64,000 nucleotides of DNA from Maribrevibacterium harenarium (GTDB lineage: Bacteria > Pseudomonadota > Gammaproteobacteria > Pseudomonadales > Marinomonadaceae), in NCBI RefSeq assembly GCF_006385675.1, contig NZ_VFRR01000004.1, positions 100,198-164,197 of the forward strand, written 5' to 3'. The notes beneath the pieces were generated by a model. That model worked only from the letters and a program-made list of their open reading frames with translations, was not told where the DNA came from and ran no database searches. The position numbers and the translations under genes were made by a program. Positions 1-11,713 of this stretch are shown here, piece after piece (within the stretch, counting starts at the first letter, position 1; each line of letters opens with the position of its first letter).

Positions 1-1
1 C

Positions 2-586
2 TATGCCAATAATAACCAAGTGTCACCGCGTATGACTCAGGTTGTAGATGACGTGTTACGAGTGCGCCCTGATCAGCCAGTCGCTTTAGGTTTAAAAGGC
101 GTTTCCCTATTCGATCAAGGGGATTATAAGGGTGCCCTGATTGCTTGGCAGAATGCTGTCATTCATGGCAAGAATCCACAAGAGCGAGCCGCTTTAATGG
201 CTGGTATTCGTAAAGCTAGGGAAGTGGGGAATATTTCTGAAGAAGACGTTCCGGCGCTTATTTCACATCGTATCCGCCTACAGATAGATGTGGTATCAGG
301 TAGCCTTGATCCTCATAGTGTTTATCTAGTTTATGCCCGCGGCTCTAGTCCTATGCCAGTAGCGATCCAGCGAGTGACCAGTCAGCAATTGTCAGGGGTG
401 ATTGAGTTGACCAATTTGGATAACTTAATGCCAGGGGCATCATTAGCTCAGTTTGATCAGGTTGATGTGGTGGTGAAACAGTCACCGGCGAATGCCTCTG
501 ATCTGACTCAAGGGAAGATTATTGGTCAAATTTCCGGCGTTCCGACTCAAGATGAGCAAATATTTCAAGTGCCTGTCAGCATGTAA
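2..586 (+). CDS. ccmI: CcmI cytochrome c biogenesis protein, C-terminal part
   Basis: The gene enters from the left edge, so only about the last 194 codons are present. The visible part has a TPR-like stretch (about the first 65 residues, with ALGLKGVSLFDQGDYKGAL and AWQNAV). A C-terminal beta-rich domain follows, with IRLQIDV, VYARG, MPVAIQRV and LMPGASLAQFDQVDVV. This pattern matches the periplasmic C-terminal half of CcmI (CycH, or the C-terminal half of E. coli CcmH). In the family it chaperones apocytochrome c to the heme ligation complex. The rest of the ccm cluster would lie to the left. zipA starts 64 nt downstream. Confidence 0.85.
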   Translation, partial: YANNNQVSPRMTQVVDDVLRVRPDQPVALGLKGVSLFDQGDYKGALIAWQNAVIHGKNPQERAALMAGIRKAREVGNISEEDVPALISHRIRLQIDVVSGSLDPHSVYLVYARGSSPMPVAIQRVTSQQLSGVIELTNLDNLMPGASLAQFDQVDVVVKQSPANASDLTQGKIIGQISGVPTQDEQIFQVPVSM

Positions 587-650
587 TTGAAAGATTTCCG
601 CTAGCATCCGATAATAGCAGCAATTTCATTGACCTAATTCGGAAAACGTA

Positions 651-3787
<3,137 letters not shown>

Positions 3788-3790
3788 TAA

Positions 3791-4024
3791 ATGGATACAC
3801 TTATCCCGTACGATGATCTGCCTGCTGAGACCTTGGTGAATATTATTGATGATATTGTCTCAAGGGACGGCACTGACTATGGTGCCTATGACCTAAGTGT
3901 CGAAGATAAGCGCCGCCAGGTGATGAGTTTGCTCAAGCGCAAAGAAGCGGTGCTATTGTTCGACACCGAGTCTGAGACTATTCGCTTGGTTTCCAAAGCA
4001 GAAATGCAACGGGGCTTTCAATAA
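3791..4024 (+). CDS. yheU: YheU family protein (UPF0270)
   Basis: Small 77-residue acidic protein matching the YheU/UPF0270 family from N-terminus to C-terminus (LIPYDDLPAETLVNIIDD, REGTDYG-like RDGTDYGAYD, then EAVLLFD). The molecular function of this family is not known to me. It starts 3 nt after the ligA stop, so translational coupling with ligA is likely. A hairpin terminator follows directly. Confidence 0.85.
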   Translation: MDTLIPYDDLPAETLVNIIDDIVSRDGTDYGAYDLSVEDKRRQVMSLLKRKEAVLLFDTESETIRLVSKAEMQRGFQ

Positions 4025-4028
4025 AATT

Positions 4029-4060
4029 AAATGCGCTGCATGGAATAGGGCAGCGCATTT
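4029..4060. terminator. Bidirectional hairpin between yheU and cysE
   Basis: Perfect 11-bp stem AAATGCGCTGC / GCAGCGCATTT with a 10-nt loop, placed between two converging genes. The T-tract is short in both directions (three residues within the stem), so termination is probable but not certain. Confidence 0.7.
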
Positions 4061-4067
4061 AGGTTAT

Positions 4068-4874
4068 TTAGCGGCAGTTTTTGATGGAGTGGTCCATTTC
4101 GCGGGAAGGTTCAGCTTCACTAGTGCGTCCGACTACCTTGGCGGGAACACCTGCCACGGTGGTATGTTTCGCAACAGGTTCCAACACCACGCTACCAGCT
4201 CCAATCTTCGCACCTTCTCCTACTTCGATGTTGCCTAAAATCTTGGCTCCAGCACCGATCAACACACCTGAGCGAATTTTCGGATGACGATCACCATGCT
4301 CTTTACCGGTACCACCGAGGGTGACTGACTGGAGTATCGAGACGTTATCTTCGATAACACAGGTTTCACCGACGACCAGCCCCGTGGCGTGATCCAGCAT
4401 AATGCCGCAGCCAATGCGAGCGGCAGGGTGTATATCGACACCAAATGTCATCGACATTTGACCTTGCAGATACAATGCTAAGCTTTTGCGGTTATGGTTC
4501 CATAACCAGTGCGCCACGCGATAGGTTTGTAGCGCATGAAAGCCCTTGAAAAATAACAAAGGAGTGGTCAGACAATCACAGGCGGCATCACGTTCCTTAA
4601 TAGAAATAATATCCCGCTCGATACAACCAACAATGCCGGAGTTGGGGTCACTCATGGCTTCCTCAAATACTTCTCGAAGCACCATGGCAGGGATTGATAT
4701 GCTGTCCAATTTACTGGCTAGCAAAAAACTCAAAGCCGAACTTAAACTATCGTGGCGCAAAATGGTCGTATTAAAGTAGCTGGCGAGAATGGGTTCATCT
4801 TGTGCCAGCTTTTCAGCTTCCGCCTGCAAAGACGGCCATAAATTGCTGGATGTCATTTCGGATTGTAATGTCAT
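4068..4874 (-). CDS. cysE: Serine O-acetyltransferase CysE
   Basis: CysE makes O-acetylserine from L-serine and acetyl-CoA, the first committed step of cysteine synthesis. The 268-residue protein has the helical N-terminal SATase domain (about 10-140) and a left-handed beta-helix built of hexapeptide repeats (about 145-250). Expected catalytic residues are in place: D147 (VDIHPA), H162 (LDHATG) and H193 (GKEHGD). A second Met at residue 7 is an alternative start. The gene converges on yheU and stands alone. Confidence 0.95.
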   Translation of the reverse strand: MTLQSEMTSSNLWPSLQAEAEKLAQDEPILASYFNTTILRHDSLSSALSFLLASKLDSISIPAMVLREVFEEAMSDPNSGIVGCIERDIISIKERDAACDCLTTPLLFFKGFHALQTYRVAHWLWNHNRKSLALYLQGQMSMTFGVDIHPAARIGCGIMLDHATGLVVGETCVIEDNVSILQSVTLGGTGKEHGDRHPKIRSGVLIGAGAKILGNIEVGEGAKIGAGSVVLEPVAKHTTVAGVPAKVVGRTSEAEPSREMDHSIKNCR

Positions 4875-4987
4875 AATTGTGCGTCTAATAACGTGAGAAT
4901 TTTCGTGGCTAGATAAGCGTTATGGGGGTAGGATGTATCAAAACAAGGGTAAAGGTAAAGAGTCTTCCCGAATTTAATGGAGTCACT

Positions 4988-5317
4988 ATGAGTCAAAAAA
5001 CCGTTTCGGATGCATTACATATTTTTTATGAGTTGAACACGGCGTTGGCCGACGGCTATTGGGAAACCAATAATATTGATAACAAAGACATGTTTTTTGC
5101 CATGAAGAGCATGTTGCAAGACGAGCTTGATGAGCTGCATAAGCTGAGTATTCAGGATCATATTTATCCCTACGAGCCCATTAACCCAGCTGTGGTTCGC
5201 TTGAGTGATAAGCTACGCAATTTACATACCCTTTTGATTGACGTTGCTTTGCGTCCTTCCACTTTCCAGCGTTTGGAAGATCTTATTCCAAGAGCATGTG
5301 AGCTATTCGAGCTATAG
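4988..5317 (+). CDS. Small protein of unknown function (109 aa)
   Basis: I do not recognise this family. The preferred ATG at 4988 has a GGAG ribosome-binding site 8 nt upstream, while the longer frame from 4922 lacks one. The protein is soluble and mostly helical by composition. It has an acidic first half (ELNTALADGYWETNNIDNKD), a central DELDELHKL helix and a second region LSDKLRNLHTLLIDVALRP. There is no signal peptide, membrane segment or cysteine pair. It sits alone between divergent cysE and convergent mnmC and is followed by a strong hairpin, which supports a real monocistronic gene. Confidence 0.7.
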   Translation: MSQKTVSDALHIFYELNTALADGYWETNNIDNKDMFFAMKSMLQDELDELHKLSIQDHIYPYEPINPAVVRLSDKLRNLHTLLIDVALRPSTFQRLEDLIPRACELFEL

Positions 5318-5329
5318 TCATCGCCTATC

Positions 5330-5356
5330 TGGGCACTGGTGTATCACGAGTGCCCA
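5330..5356. terminator. Hairpin between the unknown gene and mnmC
   Basis: Inverted repeat TGGGCACT / AGTGCCCA with an inner GTG-TAT-CAC stem, giving an almost continuous 27-nt hairpin between two converging genes. No T-tract follows on either strand, so it may be a rho-assisted or transcript-stabilising structure rather than a classical terminator. Confidence 0.5.
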
Positions 5357-5366
5357 ATCATAGCGT

Positions 5367-7334
5367 CTATCCAGCAGAGTTTCGTTTTAGTTGGCGAATA
5401 GCGAAACGATTCGGGTGAATGGATTCTGCTACCGCTGATTCTAGCGGAGATGGTGCGCCACTGATCACGCTCGCTAAGTACTCGGCACTTAATGGTGCGC
5501 TAACCAGTCCCCTGGAACCATGACCAACATTTACATATAGCCCTTCCAAAATACCGTTATTTAGTAGTTCGGTTGGCTGCCATTTGGCATTTTGCCGCAG
5601 TGGTGCATAGCTTTCTAAAAGCACTTGAGGATTGCTGACAGGGCCAACGATTGGGGCATAGTCTGCAACAGTACAACGAAAGCCAACCCTTCCGGTTAAG
5701 TTTTCAGGAGCGATGTTCTCCGTATCAATATTTAGCAAGTTCGCCAGCTTGTTCAGGTTGGTGCTGTGGGACGCTAACGTCGGCAGGATCTCATTACTGG
5801 TCAAGTCATAAGTGGCACCGAAGTTGAGATGTCCGTCTAGTGGTGGAGAAACATAGCCATCAGCACAAAGTACTTGATCAAGTGCAAGCGCCGTTGTCTG
5901 TTGCTGGGTATCGAGATGTTCAACAGATAGTCTGCTGACTTGCCCTCGAATGGTTTTAACTGGCCACTCACTAACTGGAGAGTGCTGATTGATCGCTCCG
6001 GCAGTACACAATACCACCCTATCGAAATGCTGAGGTTCCGGTGACTTTGTCCCAGTTGCCTCCCATCCCTGTTGAGTTTGCTCTAGTTGAAGTAACTCGT
6101 TACCCAGGTGGACTTGAATACGCTCATGATCTAGCAGTTTAGCGCATGCGAGTTTTGGTGCGACCCAACCAGACAGTGGCAGCAGAATCTCGCCATCTTG
6201 CTTTGCAAAGCATACTTCGGGAGGATAAAGTTGGCTCCCAAGCATCTTTTCAAACTTTTCAGCCTCCGCGGAGTTTTTGGCTCTCTGCAGCAGACCGCAC
6301 TGGCGCCAGATTTCCCCACTCACAGACTGGTTTAAGTTGGTAAAGGTGGCCTGGGCGAATAGAAATGCAGCAAGATAGAAGCGATTAATCGGCGTATTGG
6401 TGGCTTGCAATTTAGGGTAGAGCATACCTTGAATATTGCCTGAGCCGCCGGAAGCGATTTCTGTGTCGGCTTCCCAGACTTGCACGCGGAAGCCCTTGTC
6501 TACCAATGCTCTGGCGGTACTTGCACCTGCAATGCCACTGCCTACTACTAGAATCCTAGCTGATGCATTTAATCGTTTGGGTTGATGATAGAACCAAGGG
6601 TTTTTTAGCGTAGTCGCCCCTTGCTCGAAAGTGCCGCGCAGCATCTCGCGTTTATGACCAAAACCTTTTACCTTTTCCATTTTGAAACCGGAGGCTTGCA
6701 GCCCTCTGCGGACAATGCCCGCGGCGGTAAAAGTAGCGCAGGTGGTGCCAAGGTGACTCAACTTTCCGATTGCTTGGAAGAGTTGTTCATTCCACATTTG
6801 TGGGTTTTTGCTGGGAGCGAATCCATCTAAAAACCAAGCATCTACACTGGCAGCGAGACCGCTAAATCCATCACCGGCGTCACCAAGCCAAAGCGTAAGT
6901 GATACTCGATGTTCATTAAAGTTTACCCGATGCCAGCCTTGGCATAAGGTGGGATAATTATCCACCAGCAACTTGGCGTAGCGGGAGAGGGAAGGCCATG
7001 CCGCGAGCGCATTCTGCAAGCTCATTTTATCAAGGGGATATTTTTCAACAGAGACAAAATGTAACCATCCTTTGCTTTCGTTCTCGACAAAGTGGTGCCA
7101 GGTACAGAGGAAGTTAAGTCCCGTCCCAAATCCAGTTTCAGCAATGGTGAATTGGTCGCCGTCATTTAAGGCGGCAAAGCGCTCCGACAGATTATTTTGC
7201 TGGATAAACACATACTCAGTTTCGGCGAGACCGGCTTCTTTATCGAAGTACACATCATCAAAGGTTGCCGAACGAGGCACACCATCCTCGCCAAAATGCA
7301 GCTTGGGCGGCTCTAGGCAATAGCTAGTTGACAC
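5367..7334 (-). CDS. mnmC: Bifunctional tRNA mnm5s2U34 synthesis enzyme MnmC
   Basis: MnmC completes the mnm5s2U modification at the wobble uridine of several tRNAs. Its oxidase half removes the carboxymethyl group and its methyltransferase half then adds a methyl from SAM. Both halves are present in 655 residues. The N-terminal MnmD domain has SAM loop AETGFGTGLNF (about 66-76) and catalytic D170 in FLDGFAPSKNPQMW. The C-terminal FAD oxidase begins with ILVVGSGIAGA (GSGIAG 265-270). The GTG start at 7334 lies inside the end of the upstream ppiA gene (11-bp overlap) and aligns with the family N-terminus, so coupling with ppiA is likely. Confidence 0.95.
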   Translation of the reverse strand: MSTSYCLEPPKLHFGEDGVPRSATFDDVYFDKEAGLAETEYVFIQQNNLSERFAALNDGDQFTIAETGFGTGLNFLCTWHHFVENESKGWLHFVSVEKYPLDKMSLQNALAAWPSLSRYAKLLVDNYPTLCQGWHRVNFNEHRVSLTLWLGDAGDGFSGLAASVDAWFLDGFAPSKNPQMWNEQLFQAIGKLSHLGTTCATFTAAGIVRRGLQASGFKMEKVKGFGHKREMLRGTFEQGATTLKNPWFYHQPKRLNASARILVVGSGIAGASTARALVDKGFRVQVWEADTEIASGGSGNIQGMLYPKLQATNTPINRFYLAAFLFAQATFTNLNQSVSGEIWRQCGLLQRAKNSAEAEKFEKMLGSQLYPPEVCFAKQDGEILLPLSGWVAPKLACAKLLDHERIQVHLGNELLQLEQTQQGWEATGTKSPEPQHFDRVVLCTAGAINQHSPVSEWPVKTIRGQVSRLSVEHLDTQQQTTALALDQVLCADGYVSPPLDGHLNFGATYDLTSNEILPTLASHSTNLNKLANLLNIDTENIAPENLTGRVGFRCTVADYAPIVGPVSNPQVLLESYAPLRQNAKWQPTELLNNGILEGLYVNVGHGSRGLVSAPLSAEYLASVISGAPSPLESAVAESIHPNRFAIRQLKRNSAG

Positions 7335-7875
7335 GACGCACAGCCTCGATAACCACAGGCTCTACCGGAACGTTTTGGTAAGGTCCTACATTCCGCACTG
7401 ATACGTCTGCGATACGGTTGACCACATCCATGCCTTGCGTTACTTTGCCAAATACAGTGTAACCGTAGGTGCCTCGCGCCCCGTGGTTGAGGAAGGTGTT
7501 ATCTACTTGATTAATGAAAAACTGGGAGGTGGCGCTATTGGGGTCTTGAGTACGGGCCATGGCGATAGTGCCGGCGTCGTTATAAAGGCCGTTATCACCT
7601 TCATAGGCAACGGGTAGATGGGTGTCTTTACGATTTAAGTCTGCTTCAAAACCTCCCCCTTGCACCATAAAACCGCGTATAACACGATGGAAAACCGTAT
7701 TGCTGTAAAAGCCCTCGTCCACATAACGCAGAAAGTTTGCCACCGTATTGGGTGCGGCTTCATCATTTAGGTCGATAACAATCGTGCCTTTATTGGTGAT
7801 CATTTCCACTTCCGTGGCGTAAGCGGCGCTAGTGAAAACGCCTAGCAGCAGAGTCGCAAGTAAAGTTTTTTTCAT
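7324..7875 (-). CDS. ppiA: Periplasmic peptidyl-prolyl cis-trans isomerase (cyclophilin)
   Basis: Cyclophilin-type isomerase that speeds proline isomerisation in secreted proteins. The 183-residue product starts with a cleavable signal peptide (MKKTLLATLLLGVFTSAAYA, cleavage about residue 21). The catalytic core has VFHRVIRGFMVQGGG and TSQFFINQVDN, the usual cyclophilin active-site strings. The signal peptide separates it from cytosolic PpiB. mnmC overlaps its 3' end by 11 bp. Confidence 0.92.
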   Translation of the reverse strand: MKKTLLATLLLGVFTSAAYATEVEMITNKGTIVIDLNDEAAPNTVANFLRYVDEGFYSNTVFHRVIRGFMVQGGGFEADLNRKDTHLPVAYEGDNGLYNDAGTIAMARTQDPNSATSQFFINQVDNTFLNHGARGTYGYTVFGKVTQGMDVVNRIADVSVRNVGPYQNVPVEPVVIEAVRRVN

Positions 7876-7955
7876 CGTGGCTTCCTAATTTAAAGTTGCG
7901 TTTTACAATAGGTGCTTATTGTTCACATCATACTGTATCTTGCGAGGTTTTCTTA

Positions 7956-8234
7956 GTGCGTACGGCGATTGTCGAAATTGAATATTGTACCTTGTGTCGT
8001 TGGATGCTGCGGGCGGCTTGGTTGGCTCAGGAATTACTGACGACCTTCGCCGACGATATTAAAAGTGTCACCTTGATTCCAACAGAGGGTGGGATTTTTA
8101 AAGTGCGGGTCAATGGTGTGGAAATCTGGTGCCGCAAGAAAGAAGATGGTTTTCCTGAAGCGAAAGAATTAAAACAGCGCTTGCGGGACGAGATAGACCC
8201 AGACCGAGATCTGGGCCACAGTGATCGGAAGTGA
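7956..8234 (+). CDS. SelT/SelW/SelH-family protein (Rdx fold, Cys-containing)
   Basis: The 92-residue protein matches the Rdx family: VEIEYCTLCRWMLRAAWLAQELL followed by a short beta region ending GVEIWCRKKEDGFPEAKELKQRLRD. The redox motif is C11-T-L-C14; family relatives carry selenocysteine at one of these positions. The GTG at 7956 is chosen because a GAGG site lies 8 nt upstream and the family begins at this point; the longer frame from 7896 adds an unrelated tail. It is probably a cytosolic thioredoxin-fold redox protein with unknown partners. It converges on yciI with only 7 nt between stops. Confidence 0.8.
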   Translation: MRTAIVEIEYCTLCRWMLRAAWLAQELLTTFADDIKSVTLIPTEGGIFKVRVNGVEIWCRKKEDGFPEAKELKQRLRDEIDPDRDLGHSDRK

Positions 8235-8241
8235 CGCCGAC

Positions 8242-8538
8242 TCAGAACACTTGTTTGAACGGTTTTACTTCGACTCGATCGTAAACACCGGCAGTGACAT
8301 AGGGATCAGCATCAGCCCATGCTTTCGCCGCCTCGAGGGAATCAAATTCAGCAATCACAACACTGCCAGTAAAGCCGGCTGAACCTGGGTCATTGCTATC
8401 GATGGCTGGGTTTGGGCCTGCTACAAGTAAGCGACCTGCGTCTCGTAATGCCTGCAATCGGGCAAGGTGATCAGGTCGAGCCTGTAGGCGGTTTGCTAAG
8501 CTATTTTCTACGTCATATCCTACAATAGAGTAATACAT
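8242..8538 (-). CDS. yciI: YciI family protein
   Basis: 98-residue protein of the YciI (YCII) family. It has the characteristic [20 protein letters not shown] start, [11 protein letters not shown] and a central [17 protein letters not shown] motif, ending [10 protein letters not shown]. The fold is a dimeric ferredoxin-like barrel related to muconolactone isomerases; the substrate is not established. It sits next to rnm and yciO, and in E. coli the yci names reflect a similar neighbourhood. Confidence 0.88.
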   Translation of the reverse strand: MYYSIVGYDVENSLANRLQARPDHLARLQALRDAGRLLVAGPNPAIDSNDPGSAGFTGSVVIAEFDSLEAAKAWADADPYVTAGVYDRVEVKPFKQVF

Positions 8539-8645
8539 GTGCTGTTTCTCGTTTCAGTCAGTGTTACATTGGAGTGGTAGTTACATTACCGTATCGTGTT
8601 GTCATGGTGCGGATCATATCGCAATCAACGCAGGATTATTAGCTT

Positions 8646-9479
8646 TTGGATCGCTATCAAGGGGTGGATTTACATACCCATTCGACGGCCTCAGATGGTC
8701 GCCTAACGCCGACAGAGTTAGTTGAGCTTGCCGAATCCCAAGGGGTGAGTTGGTTGGCATTGACAGATCACGATACATTGGCTGGATTAGAGGAAGCCCA
8801 AGGCGCTGCTTTGGGAAAGCTTAATTTAATCAATGGGGTTGAGCTTTCCGTGGCTTGGGGGAAGTTTCCTTTGCATATAGTGTTACTGGGCGATGTCCTA
8901 AATCACAGCGGCGTGCAAAGCTGGGTGCAGCATAATCAGCTAGTCCGTTTACAGCGTGCCGAGCGCATTAACGTAATGCTACAAAAGCAGGGGTTGCCCG
9001 ATTTACTGCCGCTGGCTCTGGAAAAAGCGTCCGGTGCTCAGTTGGGGCGGCCTCACTTTGCCCAAGCGATGGTCGAGCTGAGGTTGGTAAAAGATATGAA
9101 TCGGGCATTCGATTTATACCTATCGAATAAACGCCTCGGAGCCCTGCGGGATGTGTGGCCCGATATAAACGAAGTGTTACCGACTCTAGCGGGAGTGGAT
9201 GTCATCTTGGCTCATCCCAAGCGCTATCCCTTAACGGCCACCAAGTTGCGTTCCTTGTTGGCAGATTTTAAGACGGCCGGGGGAACCGCAGTGGAAATCG
9301 TATCTGGCAATGAAAGGCCGGAGCATGTGCGTTATATGGAGCGGTTGGCGCAGGACTTCGCTTTCCAAGTGTCGGTTGGCAGTGATTATCATGGCCCGTT
9401 TGGTCCTTGGAGCCAAGTGGGCAAATATACGCAAGTCAAATTAGATAACCTAGTACCCGTTTGGGAAAAATGGCAGTGA
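8646..9479 (+). CDS. rnm: PHP-domain 5'-3' exoribonuclease Rnm (RNase AM, YciV/TrpH)
   Basis: 277-residue member of the PHP phosphoesterase family. The metal-binding strings are HTHSTASDG (about 10-18), DHD (about 42), HPKRY in the middle and SDYHGP near the C-terminus. E. coli YciV with this architecture is a 5'-to-3' exonuclease that matures rRNA 5' ends and degrades short RNA. The TTG start at 8646 is preceded by an AGGA site about 10 nt upstream, and no ATG lies nearby in frame. yciO follows after 54 nt, the usual pairing. Confidence 0.88.
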   Translation: MDRYQGVDLHTHSTASDGRLTPTELVELAESQGVSWLALTDHDTLAGLEEAQGAALGKLNLINGVELSVAWGKFPLHIVLLGDVLNHSGVQSWVQHNQLVRLQRAERINVMLQKQGLPDLLPLALEKASGAQLGRPHFAQAMVELRLVKDMNRAFDLYLSNKRLGALRDVWPDINEVLPTLAGVDVILAHPKRYPLTATKLRSLLADFKTAGGTAVEIVSGNERPEHVRYMERLAQDFAFQVSVGSDYHGPFGPWSQVGKYTQVKLDNLVPVWEKWQ

Positions 9480-9533
9480 TAGTTTCTTATTAATGGTCTA
9501 GGTTCAAATACTATTTATTTTCGGGAGTCTCTT

Positions 9534-10157
9534 TTGAGTCAATTTTTTACAGTTCATCCAGAAACACCACAGAGTCGCTTGATCAAGCAAGCCGCACAAA
9601 TGGTGAGAGAAGGAGCGGTAATTGCCTATCCTACAGATAGCGGCTATGCACTAGGGTGTCATTTGGGGGATAAGAAGGCGCTGGATCGTATCCGTATGAT
9701 TCGTCGTTTAGATGACAAGCACAACTTCACGTTAGTGTGCCGAGATCTCTCGGAACTGTCCGTCTATGCGCGTTTCGATAATAGTATGTATCGTTTGCTA
9801 AAACATAACACGCCGGGGCCTTACACTTTCATTTTTAACGCCACTTCTGAGGTTCCCCGTCGCTTGATGCATCCGAAACGGAAAACCATTGGTATCAGGG
9901 TGCCGGATAATGCGATTGCGCAAGCGCTGCTAGAAGAGCTCGGGGAGCCATTAATGAGTGTGTCCTTGATCTTGCCGGGTGAAACTGACCCGATGATGGA
10001 TCCCTATGATATTCGCGATACCTTGCAGCATCAGCTTGATTTGGTCATTGATGGTGGTTTTTGTGGAATGCAACCGACAACGGTGGTGGCGATGGACTCA
10101 GAAGACATTTCAGTGCTGCGCGTAGGCAGCGGAGATCCGACGCCATTTAACCCTTGA
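9534..10157 (+). CDS. yciO: YciO, Sua5/YrdC-family protein
   Basis: 207-residue single-domain Sua5/YciO/YrdC protein. It shows the ATP/threonylcarbamoyl-AMP fold signatures (GAVIAYPTDSGYALGCHLG, RRLDDKHNFTLVCRDLSEL, KTIGIRVPDN). TsaC-type relatives make threonylcarbamoyl-AMP for tRNA t6A; YciO is the paralogue whose main role is less certain. TTG start with a GGGAG site 6-8 nt upstream. It lies in the usual rnm-yciO-rluB order. Confidence 0.9.
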   Translation: MSQFFTVHPETPQSRLIKQAAQMVREGAVIAYPTDSGYALGCHLGDKKALDRIRMIRRLDDKHNFTLVCRDLSELSVYARFDNSMYRLLKHNTPGPYTFIFNATSEVPRRLMHPKRKTIGIRVPDNAIAQALLEELGEPLMSVSLILPGETDPMMDPYDIRDTLQHQLDLVIDGGFCGMQPTTVVAMDSEDISVLRVGSGDPTPFNP

Positions 10158-10186
10158 ATCTGCTAGGAGGCCGCAATGAATAAGGT

Positions 10187-10192
10187 TATAAT
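10187..10192 (+). promoter_or_regulatory. Perfect -10 hexamer upstream of rluB
   Basis: TATAAT at 10187-10192, about 83 nt before the chosen rluB start. The segment 17 bp upstream (TAGGAG) is a poor -35, so the call rests on the -10 alone. It sits inside the longer frame that could be read from 10176, which argues that this frame is not translated. Confidence 0.35.
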
Positions 10193-10274
10193 GCGGCCAA
10201 TATTTTGCCTACTAACAGGCGTCAAAAAAACAGATAAACAGGTTGCTGCGAAGCATTCCCCCAATGAGGTCGTA

Positions 10275-11177
10275 ATGGACGAAAAGTTACAAAAAGTGTT
10301 AGCAAGAGCGGGTGTGGGTTCTCGTCGTGAAATGGAGAATCGTATTCGCGATGGCCGCATCACCGTCAATGGTGAAGTCGCCAAACTGGGAGATCGCGTC
10401 TCTCCTAAAGATGAAATTCATTCAGATGGTGTTCTAGTAAATGCTAGCGAAGCCCTGGCATCATCTCGCCGAGTAATTATCTATAACAAACCTGAGGGTG
10501 AAGTCTGCACACGCAAGGACCCTGAGGGTCGTCCAACCGTGTTTGATCGCTTGCCGAAACTCAGAAATGGCCGCTGGATTGCCGTTGGTCGTCTGGATAT
10601 CAATACGTCGGGCTTGTTGTTATTCACTACCGATGGTGAACTTGCTAACCGTCTCATGCACCCATCTACCGAGATTGACCGCGAGTACTTGGTGCGAGTG
10701 ATGGGGGCGGTAAATGATGAGCAGCTTGCTACTTTGAAAAAAGGGGTCCTGCTGGAAGATGGAATGGCCAAATTTACTGACATCGTTGATGGTGGTGGTG
10801 AAGGTATTAACCGTTGGTTCTATGTCTGCTTAATGGAAGGTCGCAACCGCGAAGTGCGTCGCTTGTGGGAATCTCAGGGCGTGAAAGTGAACCGACTAAA
10901 ACGGGTGCGCTTTGGCCCAGTATTTTTGCCTTCAAAGGCCAAGGTTGGTCGTTGGGTAGAGATGGAAGACGACGAAGTAAATAGCTTGGCGGCTATGGTT
11001 GGTCTAAATACTCAACCATTACGTCAGCGTACCCAGCAGGAGCAGCAAGACTACAAACGTCAGCGGGCTAAAACCGGTGGCGCTAGACCGCGTAGTAAGA
11101 GCAAAGGGTTTGACTGGCAAACCTCGGATAAGCCAGAATTCAAACCACGCAAACCTGGCCGTCGCTCATTCCGATAG
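10275..11177 (+). CDS. rluB: 23S rRNA pseudouridine 2605 synthase RluB
   Basis: RluB isomerises U2605 of 23S rRNA. From the ATG at 10275 (GAGGT site upstream) the protein has 300 residues. It comprises an S4 RNA-binding domain (about 1-55, [20 protein letters not shown]) and a RsuA-type catalytic domain with the [12 protein letters not shown] motif, catalytic D108. A basic C-terminal tail follows ([20 protein letters not shown]), as seen in RluB rather than RsuA or RluF. A frame extension to an ATG at 10176 has a good AGGAGG site but covers a -10 hexamer and has no family similarity. Confidence 0.92.
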   Translation: MDEKLQKVLARAGVGSRREMENRIRDGRITVNGEVAKLGDRVSPKDEIHSDGVLVNASEALASSRRVIIYNKPEGEVCTRKDPEGRPTVFDRLPKLRNGRWIAVGRLDINTSGLLLFTTDGELANRLMHPSTEIDREYLVRVMGAVNDEQLATLKKGVLLEDGMAKFTDIVDGGGEGINRWFYVCLMEGRNREVRRLWESQGVKVNRLKRVRFGPVFLPSKAKVGRWVEMEDDEVNSLAAMVGLNTQPLRQRTQQEQQDYKRQRAKTGGARPRSKSKGFDWQTSDKPEFKPRKPGRRSFR

Positions 11178-11207
11178 TCAAAATTACACTGCAATAAGGG
11201 AGACAAT

Positions 11208-11669
11208 ATGGGACTGTTACGTTGGATTCTTGTAGCGATTATCGCGATGGGAATTGGTTTCTTCGTTTATGTCGATATGAATAGTGCTGTCCCAGATAAC
11301 CTTGGTATGGTTGATGGGAGTTTTACTCCTTGTCCACCTACTCCCAATTGCGTGTCCTCCATGGCCCAAGCAGATGATGAACAACACTATGTTGAGCCTA
11401 TTATCTACCGTGGCAGCCTGCGTGAGACTCAGCTAAAGATTGAAGCGTATTTTCTCAATAGTGGTCACGCTAAGTTGCTAAATAGCCACTTGGGTTACGC
11501 CCACTTTGAGATCACAACTCCGCTACTCGGCTTCAAAGATGATATAGAAATCTACTTGCCTGAGGCCGATCAAGTGGTTCATGTGCGCTCTGCGTCAAGG
11601 GTGGGGTACGATGACCTTGGCGAGAATCGCAAACGTCTTAGACAACTGCGAGAACTTCTAGTAGATTGA
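11208..11669 (+). CDS. DUF1499 family protein, membrane-anchored
   Basis: 153 residues with one N-terminal membrane segment (about 3-22, LLRWILVAIIAMGIGFFVYV). A DUF1499 domain follows, with CPPTPNCVSS near residue 45, then YRGSL, LLGFKDDIEIYLP and HVRSASRVGYDDLGENRKRL towards the end. The function of DUF1499 is not known. The conserved RSASR-G-SDLG-type ending is intact. It lies 44 nt upstream of the response regulator on the same strand and may be cotranscribed with the two-component pair. Confidence 0.82.
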   Translation: MGLLRWILVAIIAMGIGFFVYVDMNSAVPDNLGMVDGSFTPCPPTPNCVSSMAQADDEQHYVEPIIYRGSLRETQLKIEAYFLNSGHAKLLNSHLGYAHFEITTPLLGFKDDIEIYLPEADQVVHVRSASRVGYDDLGENRKRLRQLRELLVD

Positions 11670-11713
11670 ATCCAAAGCAAGTCAATAGCTTACCTGCAGG
11701 ATGAGGATTAATA

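Noticed and set aside
10176..10274. Alternative longer start for rluB with a perfect AGGAGG site
   Set aside because: The extra 33 residues have no RsuA/RluB counterpart, the stretch contains a TATAAT hexamer, and a second good ribosome-binding site precedes the ATG at 10275. A short leader peptide cannot be excluded.
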